From Actinoplanes oblitus (GTDB taxonomy: Bacteria; Actinomycetota; Actinomycetes; Mycobacteriales; Micromonosporaceae), in NCBI RefSeq assembly GCF_030252345.1, contig NZ_CP126980.1, positions 3,053,501 to 3,117,500 on the forward strand: 64,000 bases of DNA, read 5' to 3'. Positions within the stretch are counted from its first letter, which is position 1. Each line of letters begins with the position of its first letter. Below are positions 26,196 to 35,412 of the stretch, piece after piece. The notes below the pieces were generated by a model. The model saw nothing but the letters and a program-made list of their open reading frames with translations. It was not told the origin of the DNA and did no database searches. The translations under genes were made by a program, and so were the position numbers.

Positions 26196-26238
26196 GGAGA
26201 ACGACGGTTCTCCGGTAGGCTAGAGAACCATGGTTCTC
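26196..26238. promoter_or_regulatory. Two TetR operators between DUF1348 and tetR genes
   Basis: GAGAACCATGGTTCTC (26223-26238) is a perfect 16-bp palindrome that contains the start codon of the TetR gene. GGAGAACGACGGTTCTCC (26196-26213) is a second copy with a 4-bp spacer. A -10 hexamer TAGGCT (26216-26221) lies between them, so the regulator mRNA should be leaderless and self-repressed, while the first site covers the DUF1348 promoter and ribosome site. Confidence 0.8.
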
Positions 26239-26784
26239 GAAGTCAACGAGGCGCGCGACCGGGTGCTGGACGCCGCCGAGCAGCTGATCTACGCCCGTGG
26301 CATCCGGGCGGTCGGGATGGACGACGTCCGGACCGGTTCCGGGGTCGCCCTGAAACGGCTCTACGCGCTCTACCCGAGCAAGGACGCCCTGGTCGAGGCG
26401 GTCCTCGAGCGGCGGGACGGCTGGTGGCGGGGGCGGCTGGCGGCGTTCGTCGAGCGGGTCGACGATCCGGCGGAGCGGCTGCTGGCGGTCTTCGACTGGC
26501 TGGGCGAGTGGTTTGCCGAGCCGGGGTTCCGAGGGTGCGCGTGGATCAACGCGTTCGGCGAGGCGGGCGCCACCTCACCGGCCGTGGCCGCGCAGGTGGA
26601 GCGGCACAAGCGGGCCTTCGCCGGGCAACTGGCCGGGTGGGTGGCGGCGGCCGGCCGCTCGCCGGAACTCGCCGAGCAACTCTTCCTGCTGGCCGAGGGT
26701 GCGATGGTCACCGCCGGCATCCGGGGCAGTGCGGAACCGGCGCGCGTCGCGCGAGGAGCCGCCGCGGCGCTGCTCGCTGTTTGA
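26230..26784 (+). CDS. TetR family regulator, autoregulated
   Basis: 184 aa. The HTH is [20 protein letters not shown] and [20 protein letters not shown]; the C-terminal domain ([12 protein letters not shown]) resembles TetR_C-type regulators of oxidoreductase or NTF2-like genes. ATG 26230 has no ribosome site and lies 8 bp after a TAGGCT -10, which indicates a leaderless message. The start codon is inside a perfect operator palindrome. Confidence 0.9.
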   Translation: MVLEVNEARDRVLDAAEQLIYARGIRAVGMDDVRTGSGVALKRLYALYPSKDALVEAVLERRDGWWRGRLAAFVERVDDPAERLLAVFDWLGEWFAEPGFRGCAWINAFGEAGATSPAVAAQVERHKRAFAGQLAGWVAAAGRSPELAEQLFLLAEGAMVTAGIRGSAEPARVARGAAAALLAV

Positions 26785-26856
26785 GGGTTACTCCTGAACT
26801 TGCTGCAGTAATCCGGCAGAAGTCTCCACCGTTGGTTCAACGATACGGTTGAGGTC

Positions 26857-27990
26857 ATGATGGATGCTGCCAAGCTGCTGGAAATGCTGCCGGCCAAGCC
26901 CAGGGTGCTCGCCCTGGGTGAGCCCACGCACGGCGAGGACGTGTTGCTCGACGTACGCAACGAGCTGTTCCGGCCCCTCGTCGAGCAGGCCGGGTACCGG
27001 ACGATCGCGATCGAGAGCGACTGCCTGCGCGGTCTGATCGTCGACGACTACGTGACGTCCGGCGCCGGCACCCTCGACGACGTCATGGCCCACGGCTTCA
27101 GCCACGAGTTCGGCCGCTCGCCGGCGAACCGGGAACTGGTCCGCTGGATGCGGGCCTACAACGAGGGACGGCCCGAGCCGGAGCGGGTGCGGTTCGCCGG
27201 CTTCGACGGGCCGCTGGAGACGGTCGCCGCGGACAGCCCGCGGCAGGCGCTCACCGCGCTGCACCGGCACCTGGCCGGCGTGGTGGGCGCCGATCTGCTG
27301 CCGTGCACCGCGGAGACGCTCGACGCCCTGCTCGGCGACGACGACCGGTGGACCGAGCCGGCCGCGATGATGGACCCGGCGCGGTCGGTGGGCAGGTCAC
27401 CGGAGGCGGTCCGGCTGCGGTCGCTCGCCGACGACCTGGCCGCGCTGCTCGCCGCGACGCCGGCGGCCGGCACCGAGCTCGCCCGTCTCCACGCGCGGAC
27501 CGCCACCGGCCTGCTGCGTTACCACTCCTGGTTCGCCGACGCCTCGCCCGCCCGGCTGCCCTGGCTGCTAGCCGTGCGCGCCTCGATGATGGCCGACAAC
27601 CTGCTCGCCCTCGCCGAGCGGGGGCCGATGCTCGTCTTCGCCCACAACGGACACCTGCAACGGCCCCGGAGCAGCATGAACCTGGGCGGCCGGCCGGTCG
27701 GCTGGTGGAGTGCCGGGGCGATCGCCGGCGCCCGGCTCGGTGCGGACTACGCGGTGGTGGCGACGGCGGTCGGCACCATCCGGCACCGCGGCGTGGACAC
27801 CCCGCCCCCGGACACCGTCGAGGGCTTCCTGTACGGCCTTCCGGCGGACCGTTGCCTCGTCGACCCGCGCGATCTGCCGGTCCCGTCCGCACCCCGGGAG
27901 TCCCCGTGGTTCGGCTACGCCCCGCTCGACCCCGGCCACCTCACCGCCTGCGACGGCATCGTGTTCGTCAAGGACCTGCCCGAGGCGTGA
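26857..27990 (+). CDS. Erythromycin esterase family protein
   Basis: 377 aa. Family landmarks are VLALGEPTHGEDVLLDVRNE with the catalytic-type histidine near residue 25, IAIESDCLRG, FAGFDGP and VFAHNGHLQRP. Characterised members (EreA/EreB) open macrolide lactone rings, but many actinomycete homologues have unknown substrates, so resistance should not be assumed. ATG 26857 or 26860 may be used; GAGG is 3 to 6 nt upstream. The gene is a single unit after the TetR gene. Confidence 0.85.
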   Translation: MMDAAKLLEMLPAKPRVLALGEPTHGEDVLLDVRNELFRPLVEQAGYRTIAIESDCLRGLIVDDYVTSGAGTLDDVMAHGFSHEFGRSPANRELVRWMRAYNEGRPEPERVRFAGFDGPLETVAADSPRQALTALHRHLAGVVGADLLPCTAETLDALLGDDDRWTEPAAMMDPARSVGRSPEAVRLRSLADDLAALLAATPAAGTELARLHARTATGLLRYHSWFADASPARLPWLLAVRASMMADNLLALAERGPMLVFAHNGHLQRPRSSMNLGGRPVGWWSAGAIAGARLGADYAVVATAVGTIRHRGVDTPPPDTVEGFLYGLPADRCLVDPRDLPVPSAPRESPWFGYAPLDPGHLTACDGIVFVKDLPEA

Positions 27991-28084
27991 CCGTCCTCGA
28001 CCGGGGTCCCGGGGGCCGGTGTGAGTTCCGGTCCGGTGGGTAGTAGAACGGGCGTTCGACGAGCCGGATCGAGAGGGTGACGGC

Positions 28085-28273
28085 ATGGCTGACAACCGGG
28101 TGAAGGATCCGCAGGACTGGACGACCGGGGACGAGCCGGCGACCGGGGCGCAGGAGTCGTACCTGCACACCCTGGCCACCGAGGCGCACGAGGACGTCCC
28201 GGACAACCTGACCAAGGCGGAGGCCTCGGAGCGCATCGACGAGCTGCAGGAGAGGACCGGACGGGGCAAGTGA
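28085..28273 (+). CDS. DUF3072 family small protein
   Basis: 62 aa, matching the small actinobacterial DUF3072 pattern: DPQDWTTGDEPATGAQESYL followed by LTKAEASERIDELQ. It is acidic and helical, with no known function. The ATG is preceded by GAGGGTGACGGC. A hairpin follows directly after the stop. Confidence 0.85.
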   Translation: MADNRVKDPQDWTTGDEPATGAQESYLHTLATEAHEDVPDNLTKAEASERIDELQERTGRGK

Positions 28274-28274
28274 C

Positions 28275-28315
28275 CACGGGAGGGTGTCGCCCGGCCGGGT
28301 GACGCCCTCCCCGTG
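28275..28315 (+). terminator. Hairpin after the DUF3072 gene
   Basis: CACGGGAGGGTGTC and GACGCCCTCCCCGTG pair with one bulge and one G-T pair around an inner CCCGG-CCGGG stem. It separates the DUF3072 gene from the FAD-subunit gene. Confidence 0.6.
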
Positions 28316-28381
28316 ACCCGGCGCGGTGTCCCAGACTGTGACCGCTGCTGGAAGCCGCCTACCGGGGAGGGCGACGCGGTC

Positions 28382-29224
28382 ATGACCCAGACGTTCGAAT
28401 ACCTCGCCGCCACCGATCTCGACGAGGTGATCGCGGCGCTCGCCGACGGCGGCACCTCGGTGCTGGCCGGGGGACAGAGCCTGGTGCTCGAACTCGCCGC
28501 CGCGGAGGCGCCGCCCCGCCGGGTGGTCGACATCAACCGGGTGGCCGGGCTCGACACGCTGGCCGAGGCGGACGGCTTCCTGCGCGTCGGCCCGCTGGTC
28601 CGGCACCGGACGTTCGAGTCGGACACGGTCGGCGGCCCGCTCGGCGACCTGCTGCGCGTGGTGGTGCGGCACATCGGCCATCCGCCGATCCGGGCTCGCG
28701 GCACGATGCTGGGAAGTCTGGCGTACGCCCACCCGGCCGCCGAGTGGCCGGTGGTGGCCGTGGCGCTCGACGCCGAGCTGGTGCTCACCGGGCCGGCCGG
28801 GTGCCGGACCGTGCCGGCCGCGAGTTTCTTCACCGGTCCGTTCAGCACCGCGCGCCGCCCGGAGGAATTCCTCGCCGAGTGCCGCCTGCCGGTGCTGCCG
28901 GCCGGGACCGGGATCGGCTACGCCGAGGACCGGCGCACCACGATCTTCCCGGAGGCCGCCGCGTTCGCCGCGGTGACGGTAGCCGGCGGCCGGGTCGTCG
29001 CCGCCTCGATCGGCCTGGTCAACGCCGGGCCGTGCCCGGTGCGCGCCCGGGCCGCCGAGCGAGCGCTCGTCGGCTCGGACTTCTCGGACGCGGCCATCGC
29101 CGCCGCGGCGGCGACCGCCGCCGAGACCGATGCCACCGGCACCGCGCGGCGGCCGGCCCTGCGGACGCTGACCCGCAGGGCACTCTCTCAGGCCCGGGAA
29201 CGGACGGTGATCAGGTGCGAGTGA
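28382..29224 (+). CDS. Molybdenum hydroxylase FAD-binding subunit (CoxM/XdhB type)
   Basis: 280 aa. The FAD-binding loops VLAGGQSLV and PIRARGTMLGSLAYAHPAAE are visible, and the C-terminal CO-dehydrogenase flavoprotein domain (ATGTARRPALRTLTRRAL) is complete. In the family this medium subunit passes electrons from the 2Fe-2S subunit to FAD. No large molybdopterin subunit is near, so its partner must be elsewhere or lost. ATG 28382 has GGGAGGG 11 nt upstream. The stop overlaps the next gene (GTGA). Confidence 0.88.
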   Translation: MTQTFEYLAATDLDEVIAALADGGTSVLAGGQSLVLELAAAEAPPRRVVDINRVAGLDTLAEADGFLRVGPLVRHRTFESDTVGGPLGDLLRVVVRHIGHPPIRARGTMLGSLAYAHPAAEWPVVAVALDAELVLTGPAGCRTVPAASFFTGPFSTARRPEEFLAECRLPVLPAGTGIGYAEDRRTTIFPEAAAFAAVTVAGGRVVAASIGLVNAGPCPVRARAAERALVGSDFSDAAIAAAAATAAETDATGTARRPALRTLTRRALSQARERTVIRCE

Positions 29225-29454
29225 CGCTCGTGGTGAACGGCATCCGCCGCGAACTCGACGTCGAACCGCATCGCAGCCTCGCGGCGGCGCTGCGGGAGCG
29301 AGGCGGTCCGGCCGGGCCCGGCTGCGCGGACGGTACCTGCGGCCGGTGCGAGGCGGTGGTCGACGGCGAGGCGATCCGTACCTGCCTGATCCTGGCGGTG
29401 CAGTGCCACGGCGCGCGCGTGGGCACCGCCACGGCCGGAGAGGCGGCGGCCTGA
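29221..29454 (+). CDS. Short 2Fe-2S ferredoxin-like subunit (CoxS-like, truncated)
   Basis: 77 aa. It carries the plant-ferredoxin-type motif CADGTCGRCEAVVDGEAIRT followed by C (four cysteines), as in small subunits of xanthine or CO dehydrogenases. Those subunits are about 160 aa with a second all-helical 2Fe-2S domain; this one ends right after the first domain, so it resembles half a CoxS. It may serve the adjacent FAD subunit as a reduced electron chain. GTG 29221 (GTGA overlap) is preferred; GTG 29215 is also possible. Confidence 0.8.
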   Translation: MTLVVNGIRRELDVEPHRSLAAALRERGGPAGPGCADGTCGRCEAVVDGEAIRTCLILAVQCHGARVGTATAGEAAA

Positions 29455-29473
29455 CGCCGCGAGCCGGCGGCGT
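29454..29473. terminator. Small hairpin between convergent 2Fe-2S and ROK genes
   Basis: ACGCCGC and GCGGCGT form a 7-bp stem with a 6-nt loop in the 34-bp gap between convergent genes. Confidence 0.4.
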
Positions 29474-29488
29474 GCGGCCCGGAGCCGG

Positions 29489-30718
29489 TCAGGCGCGCAG
29501 GTGGGACTGGAGGACCAGGGCCGCCGCGCCGGTCGCGGACGCGGTGGCGGCGGCCAGCGAGACGGTGACCGTCACGCCGCGGTGCCAGGTGCGGTCGTCG
29601 GCGGTGGCGAGCCGCCGCATGATCGCCGGGCCGTAGATCGCCGACGCCGCCGCGAACCCCGGCCCGGTCAGCACCACCAGGTCGATGTCGAGCAGGTTGA
29701 CCATCGACTCGGCGGCCGCCGCCACGTAGCGCGCGGACGACTCCAGCAGCGACCGGCAGTGCGGGGCACCGGCCCGGGCGGCCCGGGCGACCGCCCCGAA
29801 GTCGGTGGTCACGCTGCGGATCGGCTGGTCCGGGTCGAGACCGGCCTCGGCCGCGGCGACCCGGTCGGCGCGGGCCGCCGTCACCACCGTGCGCGGGCCG
29901 GCCAGCACCTCCAGGCAGCCGCGACTGCCGCACCAGCACTCCGGGCCGAACACCTCCAGGCACAGGTGCCCGAACTCGCCGGCGCTGGCGTGGCTGCCGC
30001 GCATCGCCCGGCCCTCCACCACGATCCCGGCGCCGATCCCGCCGCCCATGTAGAGCGCCGCGAACGCCCGGTCCGGCCCGACCCGGGCCACCCAGTACTC
30101 GCCGACGGCGGCGGCTGTCGCGTCGTTCTCCACCAGCACCGGCCAGCCGGTCGCGGTGGCGAGCCGCCGGCCCAGGTCGTCGCCGCGCAGGCCGCGCAGG
30201 TGCGGCAGCACGTCGTCGGAGGGCAGGCCGCCGCTGTGCGGGCCGGGCCAGACGATGCCGACGCCGAGGCAGCGGGCCGGGTCGACGCCGGAGCCGGCGA
30301 GCAGCACGTCGATGTCGGCGGCGAGGGCGCTCAGCACCGACTCCCGGTCGTCGCCGAGCGGGGCCGGCCGGGCCAGCCGGGAGATGACACCGCCGGTCTG
30401 GCCGGTCAGCACGTACGTCGTGGCGTCCTCGTCCAGGTGCACCCCGACCGCCAGCCGCGCGGCCGGGTCGAGGCGCAGCAGGGTGCGCGGCTTGCCGCCG
30501 GTCGGGGTGCGCCCGGTCTCCACGACCAGGCCCTCCTCCAGCAGGCGGCGGACCGTCATGGAGACGGCGGCCTCGGTGAGCCCGGTCATCCGGGCCAGCT
30601 CGACGCGGCTCAGCGGCTCGGAGGCGCGGATGGCGTCGAGGATGCTCTCCCGGGCGCCGGGACGACGGCCCCGGCCCGGGCGCCCGGCCGGCGCGGGTGC
30701 GCCGACTGCTTCTCTCAC
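29489..30718 (-). CDS. ROK family transcriptional regulator
   Basis: 409 aa. A winged HTH (SRVELARMTGLTEAAVSMTV) precedes the ROK domain, which has YMGGGIGAGIVVEGRAMRGS and the zinc motif CWCGSRGCLE. The N-terminal phosphate-binding DxGGT loop is degenerate (GVHLDEDATTYVL), as in ROK repressors that no longer phosphorylate sugar. GTG 30718 overlaps the alpha-galactosidase stop (GTGA), with GGAGG 4 nt upstream, so it is the second gene of that operon. It probably controls the divergent GH36/GH2 promoters. Confidence 0.9.
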   Translation of the reverse strand: MREAVGAPAPAGRPGRGRRPGARESILDAIRASEPLSRVELARMTGLTEAAVSMTVRRLLEEGLVVETGRTPTGGKPRTLLRLDPAARLAVGVHLDEDATTYVLTGQTGGVISRLARPAPLGDDRESVLSALAADIDVLLAGSGVDPARCLGVGIVWPGPHSGGLPSDDVLPHLRGLRGDDLGRRLATATGWPVLVENDATAAAVGEYWVARVGPDRAFAALYMGGGIGAGIVVEGRAMRGSHASAGEFGHLCLEVFGPECWCGSRGCLEVLAGPRTVVTAARADRVAAAEAGLDPDQPIRSVTTDFGAVARAARAGAPHCRSLLESSARYVAAAAESMVNLLDIDLVVLTGPGFAAASAIYGPAIMRRLATADDRTWHRGVTVTVSLAAATASATGAAALVLQSHLRA

Positions 30719-32856
30719 GCTTCCTCCACCGCCGTGACGCGTACGAGAAGGACGCGATCGGGAAAGAGCACCGGGAGCCGGAGCCCGACGGTGCCGAGCG
30801 TGCGGCCGTTCAGGCGGATCCCCCGGGGCGTGCACCAGGGTAACTCAGCGCCCCAGGCGGCGGCGTTACCGTCAGCCACGTCACCCGGCGGCTGCGGGCG
30901 TACGTGGTAGGTGCGCGCCGGGTCGAGGCCGGGCAGCCCGACCGTGCCGGGCGGGTAGGACGCGCTGGTCGCCGTGGCGATCAGGGCGTAGAGGGCGTCG
31001 GATCCGTCCCGGGACACCACGCCGGTCACCTGGAAGGCCGGGTCGGCCGGGTCGGCGTGCACCAGCGTGCCGGTGTGCAGCAGCTCACGCACCTGCTTGT
31101 ACAGGGCCACCCAGGCCGCCAGCTCGGCGAGCTCGGCGGGCGAGGCCCGGGTCAGGTCCCACTCGATCCCCAGGTGCCCCCAGATCGCGGTGCCGGCGCG
31201 CGTCGACAGCGGCAGGTTCCGGTGCGTCGTGTGGGAGACCGGCGCGCCGATGTGCGAGCCGATCAGCTCCAGGGGGATCAGCAGGCTGGTCCACCGCTGG
31301 ATCATCACCCGCTCGTGCGCGTCGATGCAGTCCGACGCCCAGACCCGGTCGGTGCGCTCCAGGATCTCCAGGTCGACCCGCCCGCCGCCGGACGAGCAGG
31401 ACTCGATCTCCACGCCGGGGTGCCGGGCCCGCAGCTCGTCGAGCAGCCGGTAGACCGCCCGGGTCTGGTCGTGCACGCCGGCCCGCCCGCTGCCCGGATG
31501 CCCGGCCTCGACCAGGTCCCGGTTGTGGTCCCACTTCAGGTAGGCGATGTCGTATGCGGTCAGCAGCGCGTCGAGCCGGCCCAGGATGTGGTCGAAGGCG
31601 TCCGGGTTGGCCAGGTCGAGGACCTGCTGCTGCCGGGCCGTCCGGGGCAGCCGCGCCCCGGTCGCCATGATCCAGTCGGGGTGCGCCCGGGCCAGCTCCG
31701 AGTCCGGGTTGATCATCTCGGGCTCGACCCAGAGGCCGAACTCCAGGCCCAGCCCGCGCACCACGTCGACCAGCGGGCCGAGGCCGTCCGGCCAGACCTC
31801 CGGGGAGACGAACCAGTCGCCCAGGCCGGAGGTGTCGTCGCGGCGCGAGCCGAACCAGCCGTCGTCCAGCACGAACCGTTCCGCGCCGATCGCCGCGGCG
31901 GCCTTCGCCAGCTCGGTGAGGCGGCCCAGGTCGTGGTCGAAGTAGACCGCCTCCCAGGTGTTCACCACCACCGGGCGGGGCGTGGCCGGGTGCCGCGGGC
32001 GGGCGCGCAGGTGCTGGTGGAAGCGGTCGGAGACGCCGTCCAGGCCGGTCGCGCTGTACACCGCGTACAGCCAGGGGGTCCGGTAGGTCTCGCCGGCGGC
32101 CAGACTCACCTCGCCGGGCAGCAGCAGCTCACCGCCGCCGAGCGCGGACCAGCCGTGATAGGTGCGCTCGGCGATCGATCGGGCGCCGCCGGAGAACGCG
32201 GTGTGCAGCGCCCAGACCTCGCCGCCGCGGTCGGTGAACCCGGACGTGCCGGCGCAGAGCAGGTAGGCCGAGTCGTAGCCGGTGCGGCCGGTGCGGTTCT
32301 CCCGGACCCGCAGGCCGTGCGTGAAGGCGGTCCGTTGCGGCTGGCGCTCGCGCAGGTGGTGACCGGTGAAGTCGAGCAACTCGGCGGTGCGCTCCGGCAC
32401 CGGGAGGAAGATCGTGAGGTGCTCCAGCCAGTAGGTGCCGGGCGCCGTGCTGGTCAGCGCGGCCCGCGCGCGCAGCACCCCGGACGGGTGCAACTCCAGG
32501 TCGATGGCCAGGTCCAGGGCCGCCTCCGGATCGGTCGCGAGGATGCGTACGCCCGCCGCGTCCCGCTCGATCCGGGACACCCGGAACGCCGTCGCCCACG
32601 CCCGCCCGTCCCGGTGCCCGGCCAGCCCCGGCGTGCCGAGCCAGCCGGACGACTGCTCGGGAACCGGGGACACCCGCACCGCGCCGTCCACCGAGAAACC
32701 GATCGGCTGCGGGGCGGCCGCCAGCATCAGGCCGGCGGTGATCTCCTCGTCGTCGAGCGCGGCCCCCCAGTGCACCACCGACGGCAGCCCCGGGCCCCGG
32801 CAGTCGAGCACGAGGCTCACCCCGGCGGCGCTCAGGTGTAACAGCTCCGGCCCCAT
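30715..32856 (-). CDS. Alpha-galactosidase, GH36
   Basis: 713 aa, the normal size for bacterial GH36. The nucleophile aspartate is in YLKWDHNRDLVE (about residue 441), and the acid/base aspartate is in RVWASDCIDAHERVMIQ (about 508). RFVLDDGWFGSRRDDTSGLG and LWVEPEMINPDSEL are also signature segments. It removes terminal alpha-1,6-galactose, for example from galactomannan or raffinose sugars. No signal peptide is present, so it acts on imported oligosaccharides. It is divergent from the beta-mannosidase and coupled to the ROK regulator. Confidence 0.95.
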   Translation of the reverse strand: MGPELLHLSAAGVSLVLDCRGPGLPSVVHWGAALDDEEITAGLMLAAAPQPIGFSVDGAVRVSPVPEQSSGWLGTPGLAGHRDGRAWATAFRVSRIERDAAGVRILATDPEAALDLAIDLELHPSGVLRARAALTSTAPGTYWLEHLTIFLPVPERTAELLDFTGHHLRERQPQRTAFTHGLRVRENRTGRTGYDSAYLLCAGTSGFTDRGGEVWALHTAFSGGARSIAERTYHGWSALGGGELLLPGEVSLAAGETYRTPWLYAVYSATGLDGVSDRFHQHLRARPRHPATPRPVVVNTWEAVYFDHDLGRLTELAKAAAAIGAERFVLDDGWFGSRRDDTSGLGDWFVSPEVWPDGLGPLVDVVRGLGLEFGLWVEPEMINPDSELARAHPDWIMATGARLPRTARQQQVLDLANPDAFDHILGRLDALLTAYDIAYLKWDHNRDLVEAGHPGSGRAGVHDQTRAVYRLLDELRARHPGVEIESCSSGGGRVDLEILERTDRVWASDCIDAHERVMIQRWTSLLIPLELIGSHIGAPVSHTTHRNLPLSTRAGTAIWGHLGIEWDLTRASPAELAELAAWVALYKQVRELLHTGTLVHADPADPAFQVTGVVSRDGSDALYALIATATSASYPPGTVGLPGLDPARTYHVRPQPPGDVADGNAAAWGAELPWCTPRGIRLNGRTLGTVGLRLPVLFPDRVLLVRVTAVEEA

Positions 32857-32875
32857 CGGTGACTCCCTACCAGCG

Positions 32876-32904
32876 TTGACGGACTTCGTTCAGTTGCTTA
32901 AGAA
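32876..32904 (+). promoter_or_regulatory. Promoter of the beta-mannosidase gene
   Basis: TTGACG (32876-32881) and TAAGAA (32899-32904) are spaced by 17 bp. The palindrome CTTAAG (32897-32902) overlaps the -10, and CTTAAGAATG resembles CTTAATAATG at the ABC importer promoter. The 94-bp gap also has to hold the minus-strand promoter of the alpha-galactosidase, so one regulator may control both. Confidence 0.65.
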
Positions 32905-32950
32905 TGTTAGCCGCCCCGCCTGCGGCGGCACTACGACAGGAGCCACTGGA

Positions 32951-35407
32951 ATGATCAGAACCGACCTGCACGCGGGCTGGACCGTGCGCGCCGCCGGCGG
33001 ACCGGTCCCCGCGGAGATCGCCGCCGAGCCGGTCCCGGCCACCGTGCCCGGCACGGTGCACACCGACCTGCTCGACGCCGAGCTGATCCCGGACCCCTAC
33101 CTGGGCGAGAACGAGGCGGCCCTGGTCTGGTTCCACCGGGCGGCGTGGCTCTACGAGACGACGCTGCGGGCCGCGCCGGCCGCCGCCGACGAGCGGGTCG
33201 ATCTGGTCTTCGAGGGCCTGGACACGGTCGCGACCATCACCCTGGACGGCGGCGAGCTGGGGCGGACCGCGAACATGCACCGGAGCTACCGGTTCGACGT
33301 GCGGGACCGGCTGCGCGACGGCGGGGTTCCGCTGGCGGTCCGGTTCGACTCGGCGCTCGACTACGCCGAGGAGCTGCAGAAGGTGATCGGCGAACGCCCC
33401 CGGCCGTATCAGCACCCGTTCAACGCCGTACGCAAGATGGCCTGCTCCTTCGGCTGGGACTGGGGGCCGGACCTGCAGACGGCCGGGATCTGGAAGCCGG
33501 TGCGGGTGGAGCGGTGGCGGGTCGCGCGGCTGGCCTCGGTGCGGCCGCTGGCCACGCTGGACGCCGACGGGACCGGCCGGCTGGTGCTGCATGTCGATGT
33601 GGAGCGATCCGGGCTGTCCGCGGCGGCCGACCTGGACGTGGACGTCACCCTCGGCGAGCAGAAGGCCACGTTCACCATCGCCGCCGGCGAGAGCTCGGGC
33701 CGGACCGAGATCGCGGTGCCGGACGCGCCGGCCTGGTGGCCGATCGGCTACGGCGATCAACCGCTGGTCGACCTGCGGGTCCGGCTGCTGGACGACACCG
33801 GCGAGCGGGACGCCCGGCAGGTCCGGGTCGGCTTCCGGACGGTGACGGTGGACGAGACGCCCGACGAGATCGGCAGCGCGTTCACCCTGCACGTCAACGG
33901 CACGCCGATCTTCGTGCGCGGCCTCAACTGGATCCCCGAGGACCATCTGCTCACCCGCCTGACCAGGGAGACCTACGCCGCGGCGATCGACCGGGCGATC
34001 GAGGCCAACACCAACCTGCTGCGCGTCTGGGGTGGTGGCATCTACGAGAGCGAGGACTTCTACGACCTCTGCGACGAGCGCGGCATCCTGGTCTGGCAGG
34101 ACTTCCCGCTGGCCTGCGCCGCCTACGCCGAGGAGGAGCCGCTCCGCTCGGAGATCCTCGCCGAGGCCCGGGAGAACGTCGCCCGGCTCACCCCGCACCC
34201 GTCGCTCGCGGTGTGGAACGGCGGCAACGAGAACATCTGGGGACACCAGGACTGGGACTGGAAGTCCCAGCTGGGCGACCTGACCTGGGGTGCGAGGTAC
34301 TACTACGAGGACTTCCCGGCGCTGCTGGCCGAGCTGGACCCGACCCGGCCGTACCACCCGGGCAGCCCGTCCAGCCCGGGCCACGACCCCGAGGTGGTCC
34401 ACCCCAACGACGACAGGTATGGCACCCGGCACGAGTGGGAGGCGTGGAACCGGGAGGACTACACCCACCACGACAACTTCCTGCCCCGGTTCTGCTCCGA
34501 GTTCGGCTGGCAGGCGCCGCCGACCTGGTCGACGCTGCGCGAGTCGCTCGCGCCGGAGGACTTCGACCAGGACTCGCCGGCGTTCCTGCTGCACCAGAAG
34601 GCCGAGGACGGCAACGGCAAGCTGAACCGCGGGGTGGCCCGCCACATGCGGGTGCCGGCCGGCTTCGAGGAGTGGCACTGGGCGACGCAGCTGAATCAGG
34701 CGCGGGCCACGGCGTACGCGATCGCGCACCTGCGCGGCCACGCGCCGCGCACCATGGGCAGCATCCTCTGGCAGCTCAACGACTGCTGGCCGGTCACCTC
34801 GTGGGCGGTCGTCGACGGCGCCGGGCGGCGCAAGCCGGCCTGGTACGCGCTGCGCCGCTGCTACGCGCCGCGGCTGCTCGCCTTCCGCGACGGCGAGCTG
34901 GTGGTGGTCAACGACAGCCCCGACCCGTGGCGGGCGACGGTCCGGTTGCGCCGGTCCGGGTTCCAGGGCCCGGTCCTCGCCTCCGCCGAGCTCGACATCG
35001 ACGTGGCACCCCGGTCGGTGGCCGCCGTCCCCCTGGACCCGGCGCTGACCACGCCCGGTGACGTGACCCGGGAGGTCCTCGTCGCGGACGCCGACGGGCT
35101 GCGGGCCACCCACCTGTTCGCCGAGGACTTCGATCTCGCGTACGACCCGGCGGCGCTGACGGCGGACATCAGCCCGGTCGAGGGCGGATACTCCATCACC
35201 GTGACCGCTACCTCGTTCGCCCGTGACATCGCCGTGCTGGCCGACAAGATCGACCCTGCCGCGCAGGTCGACGACATGCTCGTCGACCTGCTGCCGGGCG
35301 AGAGCCACACCTTTTCGGTACGCACCACGTCGGCCGACCCGCGAGCCTTCCGCACCCCCGCGGTGCTGCGCTCGGCCAACGCGCTCGCCGCACCGGCCGA
35401 GGCCTGA
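32951..35407 (+). CDS. Beta-mannosidase, GH2
   Basis: 818 aa. The N-terminal sugar-binding domain contains FNAVRKMACSFGWDWGPDLQ (20 residues), typical of GH2 mannosidases. The acid/base is in LAVWNGGNENIWG (about residue 425), and the nucleophile glutamate is in FCSEFGWQAPPTW (about 516). It hydrolyses terminal beta-mannose of manno-oligosaccharides in the cytoplasm. ATG 32951 has AGGAG 8 nt upstream; the frame extends left through the divergent gene and is not real there. Only 5 bp separate it from the LacI-fold gene. Confidence 0.95.
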   Translation: MIRTDLHAGWTVRAAGGPVPAEIAAEPVPATVPGTVHTDLLDAELIPDPYLGENEAALVWFHRAAWLYETTLRAAPAAADERVDLVFEGLDTVATITLDGGELGRTANMHRSYRFDVRDRLRDGGVPLAVRFDSALDYAEELQKVIGERPRPYQHPFNAVRKMACSFGWDWGPDLQTAGIWKPVRVERWRVARLASVRPLATLDADGTGRLVLHVDVERSGLSAAADLDVDVTLGEQKATFTIAAGESSGRTEIAVPDAPAWWPIGYGDQPLVDLRVRLLDDTGERDARQVRVGFRTVTVDETPDEIGSAFTLHVNGTPIFVRGLNWIPEDHLLTRLTRETYAAAIDRAIEANTNLLRVWGGGIYESEDFYDLCDERGILVWQDFPLACAAYAEEEPLRSEILAEARENVARLTPHPSLAVWNGGNENIWGHQDWDWKSQLGDLTWGARYYYEDFPALLAELDPTRPYHPGSPSSPGHDPEVVHPNDDRYGTRHEWEAWNREDYTHHDNFLPRFCSEFGWQAPPTWSTLRESLAPEDFDQDSPAFLLHQKAEDGNGKLNRGVARHMRVPAGFEEWHWATQLNQARATAYAIAHLRGHAPRTMGSILWQLNDCWPVTSWAVVDGAGRRKPAWYALRRCYAPRLLAFRDGELVVVNDSPDPWRATVRLRRSGFQGPVLASAELDIDVAPRSVAAVPLDPALTTPGDVTREVLVADADGLRATHLFAEDFDLAYDPAALTADISPVEGGYSITVTATSFARDIAVLADKIDPAAQVDDMLVDLLPGESHTFSVRTTSADPRAFRTPAVLRSANALAAPAEA

Positions 35408-35412
35408 CCGCG

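Noticed and set aside
26857..27990. Calling this gene a macrolide resistance determinant
   Set aside because: Only the broad erythromycin esterase family is supported by motifs. Most family members in actinomycetes have no shown macrolide activity.
32435..32950. Upstream extension of the beta-mannosidase frame
   Set aside because: It runs through the coding sequence of the divergent alpha-galactosidase. GH2 homology begins at ATG 32951, which has its own ribosome site.
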